Part shown: piece by piece, positions 50,954 through 59,709 of the stretch
How positions within the stretch are numbered: the first letter of the stretch is position 1
Layout of the letters: every line of letters begins with the position of its first letter
NCBI GenBank assembly: GCA_965205525.1
Contig: OZ242171.1
Location: 1,736,001-1,800,000, forward strand
Length of the DNA stretch: 64,000 bases
Source: G965205525 sp965205525
GTDB taxonomy: Bacteria > Pseudomonadota > Gammaproteobacteria > JABABF01
Direction: 5' to 3'
Notes under the pieces: generated by a model
Seen by the model: only the letters and a program-made list of their open reading frames with translations
Database searches by the model: none
Told to the model about the DNA's origin: nothing
Program-made: the position numbers and the translations under genes

Positions 50954-51796
50954 GTGAAAGAGCTAGCTAGAATTCCATCTAAAAACAAAACAGATCATGC
51001 AGCCAGAGGGGAGGGGGAAGACAAAAAAGTTCTATCATTCTCCCTATTCGGGCAAAGGCCTAAGTATCTTTACGGTGCCATTAAAATTCTGCAACAGCAG
51101 CCGACGGTTTTCCCCGGATGGACCTGTCGTTTCTATGTGGCAGAAAACATGATCAGCAGCGTAACGGATGAACTATCCGCCGGCGGTGCAGAAGTCATAA
51201 TCATGCGACCGGAAAAACTCCTCGCAGGCACGTTCTGGAGGTTTCTTGCAGCCGATGAGGACAATCTAGATGCTTGCCTGATGCTTGATGTAGACTCTCC
51301 ACTCCTAGAACGGCAGAAGTGCGCCACAGATGAATGGCTGAACAGCGACAAGTTCTACCATGTCTTGCGTGATCATCGTGCACATAGTTCCAAAATCATG
51401 GGAGGAATGTGGGGGGTAAAGAAGCTCAATCCTGTCGTATTGAATATGCGCCAAGAGATAGAAAATTTTATATCTCTCCACAAAGAAAAGTATTATAGAC
51501 GTGAAGGTGATCAGATGTTCCTGGCAAAAGTGGTGTATCCCCGCATCCGAAAGCATACGCTTTTTCATGTAGATCCTGGTTTTAAGGTCTTTCCTGGTGA
51601 AGAAGACGTGCGCCGCATCCCGGGACCCAGGAGACACAATCTCAATTTCATAGGAATAATATTAAAGGAACAGCCGAGATATTTTCTGGCAATATGTTAT
51701 ATCTGCTTGAAAAGATTCCAATTCATACATGCATTTCGTTTCTTATTTCGTGGGCTTCGCCTTTATGCACGCACGTATGCACGCAAGCTTTCATGA
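50954..51796 (+). CDS. Glycosyltransferase-like protein, tandem copy D
   Basis: 280 residues, start GTG 50954 like copy A. It has KYLYGAIKIL, an unusual AGTFWRFLAADE, and LMLDVDSPLLERQ with DVD as in copy E. The variable cassette is RDHRAHSSKIMGG, the second is YYRREGDQMF, and the third NLNFIGIILKEQPRYF. The C-terminus ends LYARTYARKLS, where a short repeat of acg/cac triplets replaces the usual YVSRKLS. The array ends about 15 bases after the stop. Confidence 0.72.
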   Translation: MKELARIPSKNKTDHAARGEGEDKKVLSFSLFGQRPKYLYGAIKILQQQPTVFPGWTCRFYVAENMISSVTDELSAGGAEVIIMRPEKLLAGTFWRFLAADEDNLDACLMLDVDSPLLERQKCATDEWLNSDKFYHVLRDHRAHSSKIMGGMWGVKKLNPVVLNMRQEIENFISLHKEKYYRREGDQMFLAKVVYPRIRKHTLFHVDPGFKVFPGEEDVRRIPGPRRHNLNFIGIILKEQPRYFLAICYICLKRFQFIHAFRFLFRGLRLYARTYARKLS

Positions 51797-51830
51797 TTTC
51801 CTCTCTCTCATAGAGAAGCTCGGGGCTTAT

Positions 51831-52541
51831 TCAGATTTCCCAACTGCCTGGCACCGGCCCGCCGGTGGCATCCTCTACCTGTTTCAGCCAGTCAGCCACC
51901 TTCCTGTTCTCCCGCAGTAGTGGAACACCTTCCTTGCTGTCCCGACAGCAGGCCACCATGGCATAAACAGCGATATCTGCCAAGCTGATGCCGTCTCCTA
52001 CCAGCCAGCCGCCGTCGCCGAGACGCTCGTTCAAAGCGATGAATTGGCGGCGCAGATCCATCAGCAGCTGCTCGTCCGATTTGCGGCCCAAACCCTGCTT
52101 TTTTATGATTGAGCGAATGCCGCGCGGAATCAGCATGGGCATAAGCCTGCGCATCAGCGGCTTGTCTTGATGTAACATTCGCGGCAGGTTGCGCTCGGCA
52201 TTCTGTGGCAATGCAAACCTGAGAAACATTTCGTAAAAAAACAGGCTTTCGTCAGCCCAGTCTTCTAGCATATGCACTAAGGCACGCTGACGCGGATCGC
52301 TGGGGATAAGCGATCTTTGCGGAAATTTTTCCTCTAGATAATAGGCGATGTCCGTGGAATCGGACAAGCGGAGACCATCGTGTTCTAAGCAGGGCAACTT
52401 GCCCGCCGGATTGATGGTGGCAACAGCCTTTCGGTCCGTCAGCGCGTACTCCTTCACATCGTACTCAATTCCCTTCCAATGAAGAACACGGCGGATCTTA
52501 TCGCAGAATGGCGAGATCAGGTACTGGTGCAAGATGATCAT
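51831..52541 (-). CDS. Glutathione S-transferase family protein
   Basis: A GST-fold protein of 236 residues. The N-terminal thioredoxin-like domain has HQYLISPFCDKIRRVLHWKGIEYDV, with Ser9 and Cys12 in the active-site position, then NPAGKLPCLEHDGLRLSDSTDIAYYLEEKFP (cis-Pro and glutathione-binding DS). The all-helical C-terminal domain has WLVGDGISLADIAVYAMV, the usual N-capping box. I chose ATG 52541; 24 more codons are open upstream. The substrate is unknown. It lies convergent to the glycosyltransferase array. Confidence 0.88.
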   Translation of the reverse strand: MIILHQYLISPFCDKIRRVLHWKGIEYDVKEYALTDRKAVATINPAGKLPCLEHDGLRLSDSTDIAYYLEEKFPQRSLIPSDPRQRALVHMLEDWADESLFFYEMFLRFALPQNAERNLPRMLHQDKPLMRRLMPMLIPRGIRSIIKKQGLGRKSDEQLLMDLRRQFIALNERLGDGGWLVGDGISLADIAVYAMVACCRDSKEGVPLLRENRKVADWLKQVEDATGGPVPGSWEI

Positions 52542-52640
52542 AAAATCCCCCACTAGGCTATATCTTGTGAAGTACCGATTGTAATCCCTATTGCATGCGC
52601 ACTGCAACTGCATCGCGACACCAAGCGGCCATCGTTTTCG

Positions 52641-53114
52641 CTATTCCAGCCCGATGGCGGCGGCCAAGCTTGCATCATCCTGAGGTCCTAAGAGTGCCTT
52701 GACCAGCTTGCCATCGGGGTCCAGCAGCCAAGTCGTCGGCACCACCGTGGGGAAGGTCAGCCCGAGCACAGGTCCTGGATCTTCCGCCAGCACCGGGAAG
52801 CGAATGCCGAGCTCTGCGATTTCAGCCCGCAATCTTTCCTCGCGCTGTCCGTCCAAGCCAACTCCGATAACAGCGACAGTATCCGCATGCTGTTCGGCAA
52901 AACGATTAAGCGCCGGTATTTCTTCGCGACACGGCGCACACCAAGTGGCCCAGTAGTTAATGAGCACCCAACGCCCTTGGTAATCTGCCAGATCCAAGGA
53001 ATTACCATGCGCATCCTCAAATACCCGGGGAGCATCTCCTGCGCAAGCAGCGATAAGAGCACCCGCCAGCAGGAGCTGAAATACCCGACACAGGGAATAA
53101 CCGCTGAAAAACAT
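52641..53114 (-). CDS. TlpA-like thioredoxin family lipoprotein
   Basis: A periplasm-facing thiol-disulfide protein of about 157 residues. A lipoprotein signal (VFQLLLAGALIAAC) precedes the TlpA/ResA domain: FEDAHGNSLDLADYQGRWVLINYWATWCAPCREEIPALNRF with the CxxC motif WCAPC, then VIGVGLDG, then VVPTTWLLDPDGKLV with cis-Pro. I chose ATG 53114; the frame is open 15 codons more. It is a candidate for cytochrome or disulfide maintenance; its partner is not in the window. Same strand as the GST, 100 bases upstream of it. Confidence 0.87.
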   Translation of the reverse strand: MFFSGYSLCRVFQLLLAGALIAACAGDAPRVFEDAHGNSLDLADYQGRWVLINYWATWCAPCREEIPALNRFAEQHADTVAVIGVGLDGQREERLRAEIAELGIRFPVLAEDPGPVLGLTFPTVVPTTWLLDPDGKLVKALLGPQDDASLAAAIGLE

Positions 53115-53204
53115 ATTACAACTCCAATCCGACAGGTCATTATAAAATAAAGAGTACAATTAACCGATAATTGGCTTGGTGGTTTACAGGTTGTAAGCTA
53201 TACA

Positions 53205-54005
53205 ATGCTGCCTTTACCATTTGCCATTAGCAAGAAAGATGTACGATTGATGGTTCCCCCTCCCCCTCCCCCCCTCCTCCACAGAATAACCTATAAGCTT
53301 TTAAATGAGCGGGCTAAGCGGCATACCTTTAGGTTGCTAGATCGGTATCTTATTCGCAATAGAATTTCTAAAGCAAATTTCTGGTTTGTGGATATACCTG
53401 CCACATCTAGCTCTTCCCTGAAGGAGGAATTATTGCATAAATTCAACTGGGCTTATGGAAAAAATAATATTGAACATAGGACTGGTTTTTTGAGACGATA
53501 TGTTCTACCGTCGATACATGGCCATCGCACGGCACGAGATATGCGTATGTTCCTAGGGCATCAACTGTGGCAGAGAATATTTACTTTCAGTATTGTAAGA
53601 AATCCATGGAGCCGCTATGTCTCATTGTTCTTCTTCGAGGTGAAAAGGGGCAATATACCTATTCACCGCGGTTCAAGACTGCTTTTTAAGAATTGGCTGA
53701 CACAACAAATTTTGTGTAAAACACCGACGTTTCCACCTGCAGAAAAATATCTGCTAGATGAACATGGGAATATGATTGTAGATTTTGTTGCAAAATATGA
53801 GAACCGGGAAGAAGATCTAGCCTACATAGGTCAAAAGATTAATTATCCGGAATTCGGAAAAATACTGTATGAAAATAAACGAACACCTGAGAGATTTCAT
53901 TACTCCGAGTATTATGATGACGAGTTGCGTGATTTTGTTGGGGAATGGGCGAAGTGGGAAATAGAAAAGTTTAATTATTCTTTTGATGGGCAGGAATTAG
54001 CGTAA
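53205..54005 (+). CDS. Sulfotransferase family protein
   Basis: A 266-residue protein of the Sulfotransfer_2 type. The PAPS 5'-phosphosulfate loop is VDIPATSSSSLKEELL (usually xPKTGxxS), and the 3'-phosphate site is FTFSIVRNPWSRYVSLFFFE (RNPxxRxxS). A poly-proline run (VPPPPPPLL) sits near the N-terminus; the start may be 53205 or ATG 53250. The gene is visibly AT-rich compared with its neighbours, which suggests transfer. Such enzymes sulfate cell-surface glycans, and the gene lies close to the glycosyltransferase array, but the acceptor is unknown. Confidence 0.8.
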   Translation: MLPLPFAISKKDVRLMVPPPPPPLLHRITYKLLNERAKRHTFRLLDRYLIRNRISKANFWFVDIPATSSSSLKEELLHKFNWAYGKNNIEHRTGFLRRYVLPSIHGHRTARDMRMFLGHQLWQRIFTFSIVRNPWSRYVSLFFFEVKRGNIPIHRGSRLLFKNWLTQQILCKTPTFPPAEKYLLDEHGNMIVDFVAKYENREEDLAYIGQKINYPEFGKILYENKRTPERFHYSEYYDDELRDFVGEWAKWEIEKFNYSFDGQELA

Positions 54006-54026
54006 CAACTTAGCTGGCCTCAAGGG

Positions 54027-54830
54027 ATGAATTTCATTAAGAACCCTGCGAGGACATCTGGCTATCCGGTGATGCTGACTGATAGCTGGGTATTCTCGCC
54101 ACCCTGTCTTAGACCGGGGAGCCCTCGGCAAGGCAGTTCTGCTTTTCATGCGAGTACCATCTTGCACGGGATTTCTCCCCGAGCAAGCCTGCTACGTTTA
54201 CTGGGGCTCGCTCTGCTGTGCACTGTCCTAGCCAGCTGTGACTCACGTTCCGACCCGGAGCCTCTTACGCCCCTGAAACCTGGGGATAGCATCTTGGTCC
54301 TAGGCGACGACCTTGTCATGGGCGCAGGCGCATCCATTATGCAGGGTTTTCCCAACCGCCTTTCTATCCTGACCCAGCACCGATTTATTAACGCCGGTAT
54401 ACCTAGGGCAACCAGTGCCGGTCTTCTGCAGCGCATGCCCTTTCTCCTAGAGCGATTTCGCCCGCGCCTGCTTTTGCTGTGTGCAGGGCTGGCAGACATG
54501 AAAACAGGTGTGCCCCCAGACCGCACCGAGTGGAACCTGCGTCAAATTGTAGAGATCGCCCTTAGGGAAGGTGTATCCGTCGTTATCATTGCCATCCCGG
54601 AGCGCCGCTACCTTTTCACGAGCCCAGCACCCATGTATCATCGCATTGCACGGGAATACGGACTATGGGTAGAAGATAAAGCCCTGCAGAAAATCTTGTA
54701 CAATCAAAAATTTGCCGATGAGCAATATCTGCTCAACAGCAATGGCAACCGCGTCTTTGCTGAAGAGATGGTGGCCTTTCTAAAGCGAACCGGGGTATTG
54801 GCAGCAGGGACGGTAAAAAGAGATGAGTAA
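54027..54830 (+). CDS. SGNH-hydrolase-like lipoprotein, catalytic residues lost
   Basis: A lipoprotein (signal ending LLCTVLASC, Cys71 from the ATG) with the fold of TesA-type arylesterases: PGDSILVLGDDLVMGAGA aligns with LGDSLTAGYG, but the nucleophile Ser is replaced by Asp95. LLLLCAGLADMKTG aligns with block III LGGNDxLRG but has no Asn, and FADEQYLLNSNGNRVFAEE aligns with the DGIHPNxxG block but has Leu in the His place. All three hallmarks seem lost, so it is probably not an esterase. A TTG at 54162 would give a normal 25-residue signal; ATG 54027 leaves an unusually long leader. It is followed by the arsC-like gene after five bases. Confidence 0.7.
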   Translation: MNFIKNPARTSGYPVMLTDSWVFSPPCLRPGSPRQGSSAFHASTILHGISPRASLLRLLGLALLCTVLASCDSRSDPEPLTPLKPGDSILVLGDDLVMGAGASIMQGFPNRLSILTQHRFINAGIPRATSAGLLQRMPFLLERFRPRLLLLCAGLADMKTGVPPDRTEWNLRQIVEIALREGVSVVIIAIPERRYLFTSPAPMYHRIAREYGLWVEDKALQKILYNQKFADEQYLLNSNGNRVFAEEMVAFLKRTGVLAAGTVKRDE

Positions 54831-54835
54831 ATAGC

Positions 54836-55186
54836 ATGACCGACATTACTATCTATCACAATCCGCGCTGTTCCAAGTCGCGTCAAGCACTGGAGCTTTT
54901 GCGTCAGAAGGGCATAGAACCAAAAATTGTGCTGTACATGGAGCAGCTGCTGAATAAAAAGACACTGAAAGAAATTCTCGCCAAGCTGAACATGTCAGCC
55001 CGGGAAATTTTGCGCAGCTCAGAAACTGTGTGCAGGGAGCGGGGTCTAGCTCAGCCCGGCGTAAGCGAAGCGCAATTAGTAAAGGCGATGTTAGAGGAGC
55101 CTCGTCTTATCCAGCGCCCCATCTTGGTCAAGGGTGACAAGGCAGTGCTGGGACGACCGCCAGAGCATGTGTTGAAGCTGTTATAA
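54836..55186 (+). CDS. arsC: ArsC/Spx family arsenate reductase-like protein
   Basis: A glutaredoxin-linked reductase of 116 residues. The active-site loop is YHNPRCSKSRQALELL with Cys12, followed by LLNKKTLKEILAKLNMSAREILRSSE and the C-terminal RLIQRPILVKGDKAVLGRPPEHV, in which the Arg residues bind the oxyanion in ArsC. No arsR, arsB or acr3 is nearby. It probably is a general ArsC-family member rather than part of a resistance operon. It follows the SGNH-like gene with five bases between. Confidence 0.85.
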   Translation: MTDITIYHNPRCSKSRQALELLRQKGIEPKIVLYMEQLLNKKTLKEILAKLNMSAREILRSSETVCRERGLAQPGVSEAQLVKAMLEEPRLIQRPILVKGDKAVLGRPPEHVLKLL

Positions 55187-55217
55187 AAAACCGCGTTGTG
55201 CAGAATTGTTAAGCGGC

Positions 55218-58200
55218 TTAGCCAGATGCCTGGGCGGGGACAGGGACTGCTTGGCGACGACGATACAGGCGTGCCAGTTTGGGCAGATCGCCCAGTGCCA
55301 CGTACAGGCAGGGCAGCAGGAAAAGGGTAATGCCTGTGGCAAATAGAACGCCAAAGCCGAGAGAGACTGCCATCGGAATCACATAGCGGGCCTGGGCACT
55401 CGGCTCCAGCATAATGGGCAGAAGTCCGACGAAGGTGGTCAGCGAGGTGAGCAGAATTGGCCGGAAACGTCGCACACCAGCTTCAATAGCGGCCTGTGTT
55501 CTAGACCTGCCTTCTGCGACTCCCTGATTGATAAAGTCCACCATGATAATGCCATCATTTACCACCACCCCGGAAACTGCAATGATGCCGAACAGGGAGA
55601 GCATGCTGATAGGCAAACCCATCAGCAGATGGCCGATCATGGCGCCGATAACCCCGAAAGGAATTGCTCCCATGACAATCAGCGGCTGTGTATAGGAGCG
55701 CAGCGGCACTGCCAGCAGGCAGTAATTGGCCAGCATGGCCAGCAGGAAACCAGCTAGCAAAAAGACGACCATTTCATTGCGCGCCTTGCTGTCTTCGTCC
55801 AGAAGCAGTTCGGCACCGTATTCCTTCTGCAGCGATTCCTTGAATTTCGCATTGATATCACTGATCACAGCAGCGGGTGAAACTTCGCGCGTATCCGCAT
55901 CCGTGGAGATGGCAATGGAGGGCTGCCCGTCAATGCGTACCAGCTTAGATGGCGCAGGACGCACCTCCAGCACTGCCACCGAGGACAGCGGCACTTCGGC
56001 ACCTTCCGGCGTACGAATATGCATGTTCTCCAAAGTGTTGATGCTTTCCCTATCCTGCAGCGGGTAGCGCACCATCACCTTGACCTCATCGTTACCACGC
56101 TGGATGCGCTGCGCCTCAAAGCCATAAAAAGCATAGCGCACCTGGCGCCCCACCTCCGCAAGAGAAAGGCCTAGTGCCTCAGCCGCTGGTTTAATGGTCA
56201 AGTGGATCTCATCGGTACGATCGCTGACATCCGCACGCACATCAAAAATGCCCGCATAGCGTTTCAGCGCATTTTCCAGCACCAAAGCCGCCTTCTCCAA
56301 GTTTTTGCGATCCTTGCCCACTACTCGCAACGCGATGTCGCGGTCGCCTTCCGGGCCTGCATCTGCATTGCTGAAAGCAAGAATTCGGGCACCAGATATT
56401 TCTCCCACCATATCGCGCCAGCGGTGCAGGATTTCATTGCCAGAAATTTCTTGGTGCTTGATTGGCAGCAATTCAATAAACACCTCGCCAACCAAACGCT
56501 GTTCACTCCACACATTAATATTCTCAATCAGGTGCTTGCCAGTGCTCTCGTGTATTTCCTGTTCCAACTCATACGCCTTCTCCTCCAAGCGGCGCAGAGC
56601 CGCCACCATGGCTTGGTCAGGTGTGCCGTCCGCCATCTCCACGCGGGCGACAAAAAAATCACCAGGCACCGAATCCACCAGCACGAAACGGATGATGCCG
56701 CCGAGCACCAAGCCCAGTGAGAGGATGAGAATGCCGGTAAATGCGGCAATAGTGACATAGCGATATTCCACGCAGCGCAACAGGTAGGGGCGATAGTTAA
56801 GATTGATCACGCGCTCCTGCAGAAAACGGTTGCTCTTTCTTTGGACACGACGCAGCGGCGCCAGCCACGCGCTGGTGGAAGGCTTCGTATGAGCCAGATG
56901 CGCTGGCAGTATAAGTTTTGATTCCAGCAGGGAGAACAGCAGACAGAGGGTTACCACATAGCCGATCTCGTTAGGAAAAGCTGCAAACTGTCCTGTTACC
57001 AGTACAGTCGGAGAAAAGGCGACGATGGTGGTCAGGACACCAAAAACAGCTGGCAAGGCGACGCGCTGAGCGCCGAGAATAACCGCGTCTACGCTATGGC
57101 CATGCTCTTCACTGGCAGCGGTTGCACTTTCACCAATGATAATCGCATCATCCACCACGATGCCGAGGACCAGTATGAGCGCGAACAGACTGAGCATGTT
57201 GATGCTTACATTAAAAGGCTCGCCAGCCATCAGTGCATAGGCGCCGAGAAAACTGATTGGAATGCCTAGCATCACCCAGAAAGCCAGTTTGATATCTATA
57301 AAAACAGATAGCAATAGAAAAACCAGCAGGCAGCCCAGGAGCAGGCTCCTCTGCATCATATCCAACCGCCCCTGCACGTAGGTTGATACGTCTGCCCATA
57401 CTTTCAGCATGATGCCTTGGGGCAGAGACCGCTGCTTCTGGGCGGCATATTCCCGGCCCTGCTGTGCGATATCCAGCACATCCTGATTGTTGTAGGCACT
57501 CGTGGCTACCCCTATGGAGGGTGCCCCGTTAAGTTCGGAAATCAGCCGGCTGTCGTCATCTGAAAAACCGTCCCTGATCTCAGCAACATCCCGAAGCAGG
57601 AGCCGGGTGCCATCGGAGAAGGTCAGCAGAGTGATTTCCTCAAAGTCCTGCTGGTGAAAACGGCGACCTTTGGCATGCAGGGGCACCTGCCCGTTGGCGG
57701 TGCGAATATTGCCGCCTGGCATATCAACAGCAGTGCGCTGCACAGCCTTGCCCACATCCTCCAAAGTGAGGCCGTATTTGCGCAGAGTGGCCTCCGCCAC
57801 TTCAATAGAGATCTCGTAATCCCGGGCACCATACATGTCAACCCTAGAGATATCCGGTAAGCGCAACAGTTCTGTCTCCATTTCGTCGGCCAGTTCCTGC
57901 ATTGTGATTGGGTCTAATTCACCATGAAGCTCAATCGTGTTCACATGGCGCAAAATCGGCACCCGCCCAATGACCGGGCGCTCCACGTCCTGCGGGAAAG
58001 AGACGATACTGTCAATGGCACTGCGGACTTCCGCCTGCACATCGTTGACATCGTAGTCCGAGTTCACCTCCATGCGCACCAGCGCTCGGGAGTTGAAGGA
58101 GCGGGATACTACACTCTCCAAGCCCTCCACTTCCCGCAGTGCCTCCTCAATCTTCAGTACGATAGACTGCTCCACCTCCTCCGGTGTCGCCCCCGGATAT

Positions 58201-58406
58201 TCCGCTTCAACCTGCAGCCAATAAATTTCAAAATCCGGCGTAAGGGTCCTCGGCATATTGAAGGCCGACAGGGTGCCGGTAATGATGATAAGAATCATCA
58301 TCAGATTCGCCGATACCGGGTTGCGGGCAAACCATGCAATGATCCCGCGGTGCAGACCGGCAACCTTCTCCGCTGGAATGGGCGTCTGCCCTGGCTGAGT
58401 GTTCAT
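55218..58406 (-). CDS. RND efflux transporter, inner-membrane subunit
   Basis: A 1062-residue resistance-nodulation-division pump. Two repeated halves each have a first helix, a large periplasmic loop (porter and docking subdomains) and further helices. The proton-relay motif in helix 4 is visible (ALILVLGIVVDDAIIIGES), with YALMAGEPFNVSINMLSLFA before it. The second half has RFRPILLTSLTTFVGLLPIML and GIIAVSGVVVNDGIIMVDF. The pattern is of the AcrB/MexF-like HAE1 group, in the multidrug-type subset that works with a MFP adaptor. Its start overlaps the adaptor gene stop (ATGA, 58403-58406). Confidence 0.95.
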   Translation of the reverse strand: MNTQPGQTPIPAEKVAGLHRGIIAWFARNPVSANLMMILIIITGTLSAFNMPRTLTPDFEIYWLQVEAEYPGATPEEVEQSIVLKIEEALREVEGLESVVSRSFNSRALVRMEVNSDYDVNDVQAEVRSAIDSIVSFPQDVERPVIGRVPILRHVNTIELHGELDPITMQELADEMETELLRLPDISRVDMYGARDYEISIEVAEATLRKYGLTLEDVGKAVQRTAVDMPGGNIRTANGQVPLHAKGRRFHQQDFEEITLLTFSDGTRLLLRDVAEIRDGFSDDDSRLISELNGAPSIGVATSAYNNQDVLDIAQQGREYAAQKQRSLPQGIMLKVWADVSTYVQGRLDMMQRSLLLGCLLVFLLLSVFIDIKLAFWVMLGIPISFLGAYALMAGEPFNVSINMLSLFALILVLGIVVDDAIIIGESATAASEEHGHSVDAVILGAQRVALPAVFGVLTTIVAFSPTVLVTGQFAAFPNEIGYVVTLCLLFSLLESKLILPAHLAHTKPSTSAWLAPLRRVQRKSNRFLQERVINLNYRPYLLRCVEYRYVTIAAFTGILILSLGLVLGGIIRFVLVDSVPGDFFVARVEMADGTPDQAMVAALRRLEEKAYELEQEIHESTGKHLIENINVWSEQRLVGEVFIELLPIKHQEISGNEILHRWRDMVGEISGARILAFSNADAGPEGDRDIALRVVGKDRKNLEKAALVLENALKRYAGIFDVRADVSDRTDEIHLTIKPAAEALGLSLAEVGRQVRYAFYGFEAQRIQRGNDEVKVMVRYPLQDRESINTLENMHIRTPEGAEVPLSSVAVLEVRPAPSKLVRIDGQPSIAISTDADTREVSPAAVISDINAKFKESLQKEYGAELLLDEDSKARNEMVVFLLAGFLLAMLANYCLLAVPLRSYTQPLIVMGAIPFGVIGAMIGHLLMGLPISMLSLFGIIAVSGVVVNDGIIMVDFINQGVAEGRSRTQAAIEAGVRRFRPILLTSLTTFVGLLPIMLEPSAQARYVIPMAVSLGFGVLFATGITLFLLPCLYVALGDLPKLARLYRRRQAVPVPAQASG

Positions 58407-59695
58407 GATGGAGGGCTGTCATGCCGGGCGGCAGTTTCTGTTGTCTGAGGCACTGCCGCTGCACCTTTATCTTCATCTCCTTCTGCGAATCCCAAGGTTG
58501 TTTCACGGATGATCTTGACCGGGGTGCCCGGCAGAGCATCGCCCACCGGGGACAGGCACACGCGGTCACCATTTTCTAACCCGCTGCGCACATAGATCTG
58601 CTCGCTGTCTACATGCAAGGCATCTATATACCTGTTTTGCAATCGATTCTCTTTATCCACCACCCATATCTTGCTGCCCGGACGCAGCACATGGCGCGGC
58701 ACAACGGCGATGTCCGGCAGCGTGCGTCCCTTGATTTCCGCACGCACGAAAGTGCCGAAGCGCAGCGGCTCATGGTTAGCTGTTTCCGGATGCAGGATGC
58801 CATAGGGGTCCGCCACTTGAGCGACGGCAAACAGGGTTCGGCTGCGCTCATCCAGCACCCCTTCTGTGCGAACGATCTTCCCCTGCCACTGATGGGTATG
58901 CTCGCCGATATCTGCGCTCAGCGTGACTTGGGGCCACACTCGACCGTCACGGCCGGGCAGGTCAAGGTAGTCCAGTTTATTATCTGCCAAGGGCAGCCGC
59001 ACCTCAGCGTAATCCACAGCAAAAATTGTGCCGAGGGGACTGTTGTCCTTCACATATTGTCCGATATTCACGTTCTGCTGCCGTACCAAGCCGCTGTAGG
59101 GAGCCTGGATCACGGTGCGCTCCAAGTCCAGGCGCACCTGCTCCAAGCGCGCCTTTGATGATTCCAGCCTAGCCTCGGCTTCGGCCAGCTGCGGCTTGCG
59201 CAAGGCAAGGTCGGTGGCTCTGCGGCTGCGATTATCCTTGGTCAGGGCCAGCCAGTCCTGATAAGCGGCATCGGCGCGTCCCCGCTCTATCGCCAGGCTG
59301 CTCCGCGCTGAAGCCACCTCCGCCTCCGCCTGCTTCACGGCGGCCCGGTAATCCCGGTCATCTAAGCGCAGGAGAATATCGCCGACATTGAAAAAGCCGC
59401 CGGCCACAAATTTTGAGGACACCTCTACCACGCGACCCGGCACCTCTGCACTGAGCAGGGTTTCCACTCTGGGGCTCACCGTGCCCAGGGAGCGCAAGAC
59501 GATCTGCTGTTCCCGTTTCACAACCACCGCCACTTCCACTGAGATATGCGGCAGGTCCACAGTTTGCGTTTTCAGCGGATCGCGGGCAAGCATAAGGATA
59601 ACCGCCACGCCGACACTGACCGCCACGATGACAGGGGGCAGCAGGAACCGGAAATGCCTACGCAACGCCATGCGCCAAGAACTCTGAATCTTCAT
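58403..59695 (-). CDS. RND efflux periplasmic adaptor (membrane fusion protein)
   Basis: A membrane-fusion protein of 430 residues with one N-terminal helix (FLLPPVIVAVSVGVAVILML), a barrel/lipoyl domain (GTVSPRVETLLSAEVPGRVVEVS), a coiled-coil hairpin (LRLDDRDYRAAVKQAEAEVASARSSLAIE ... EARLESSKARLEQVRLDLERTVI) and the second lipoyl half (QAPYSGLVRQQNVNIGQYV). It is coupled to the RND subunit by a 4-base overlap. No outer-membrane gene is in this operon; the TolC-SPOR protein at 14815-16596 could serve. ATG 59695 has a GAGGGA site at six bases; an upstream start at 59713 is unlikely. Confidence 0.93.
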   Translation of the reverse strand: MKIQSSWRMALRRHFRFLLPPVIVAVSVGVAVILMLARDPLKTQTVDLPHISVEVAVVVKREQQIVLRSLGTVSPRVETLLSAEVPGRVVEVSSKFVAGGFFNVGDILLRLDDRDYRAAVKQAEAEVASARSSLAIERGRADAAYQDWLALTKDNRSRRATDLALRKPQLAEAEARLESSKARLEQVRLDLERTVIQAPYSGLVRQQNVNIGQYVKDNSPLGTIFAVDYAEVRLPLADNKLDYLDLPGRDGRVWPQVTLSADIGEHTHQWQGKIVRTEGVLDERSRTLFAVAQVADPYGILHPETANHEPLRFGTFVRAEIKGRTLPDIAVVPRHVLRPGSKIWVVDKENRLQNRYIDALHVDSEQIYVRSGLENGDRVCLSPVGDALPGTPVKIIRETTLGFAEGDEDKGAAAVPQTTETAARHDSPPS

Positions 59696-59709
59696 TTTCG
59701 GTCCCTCGG

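Larger units (their letters stand above)
48047..51812 (+). repeat. Tandem array of four ~0.94-kb glycosyltransferase gene units
   Basis: Four direct repeats carry one gene each. The start codons are 936, 956 and 936 bases apart (48126, 49062, 50018, 50954). Most of each unit, including about 130 bases of upstream sequence (GGAAAGCCTAACATCT ... CCAGGCCACAGATAATC), is identical or nearly so. Differences cluster in short cassettes: the codons after RDH, the segment around YYRYGDDQ, and the last third. The second unit also has a 21-bp insertion near its 3' end that changes the C-terminus. Confidence 0.9.

Noticed and set aside
45214..51812. CRISPR array in the repeat region
   Set aside because: The repeats are about 940 bp and code for proteins; there are no 25-40 bp spacers or cas genes.
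55187..55217. Possible terminator between arsC and the RND gene
   Set aside because: The minus strand reads GCGGTTTTTTAT, but the pairing stem (CCGC/GCGG) is only 4 bp with mismatches inside; too weak to list.
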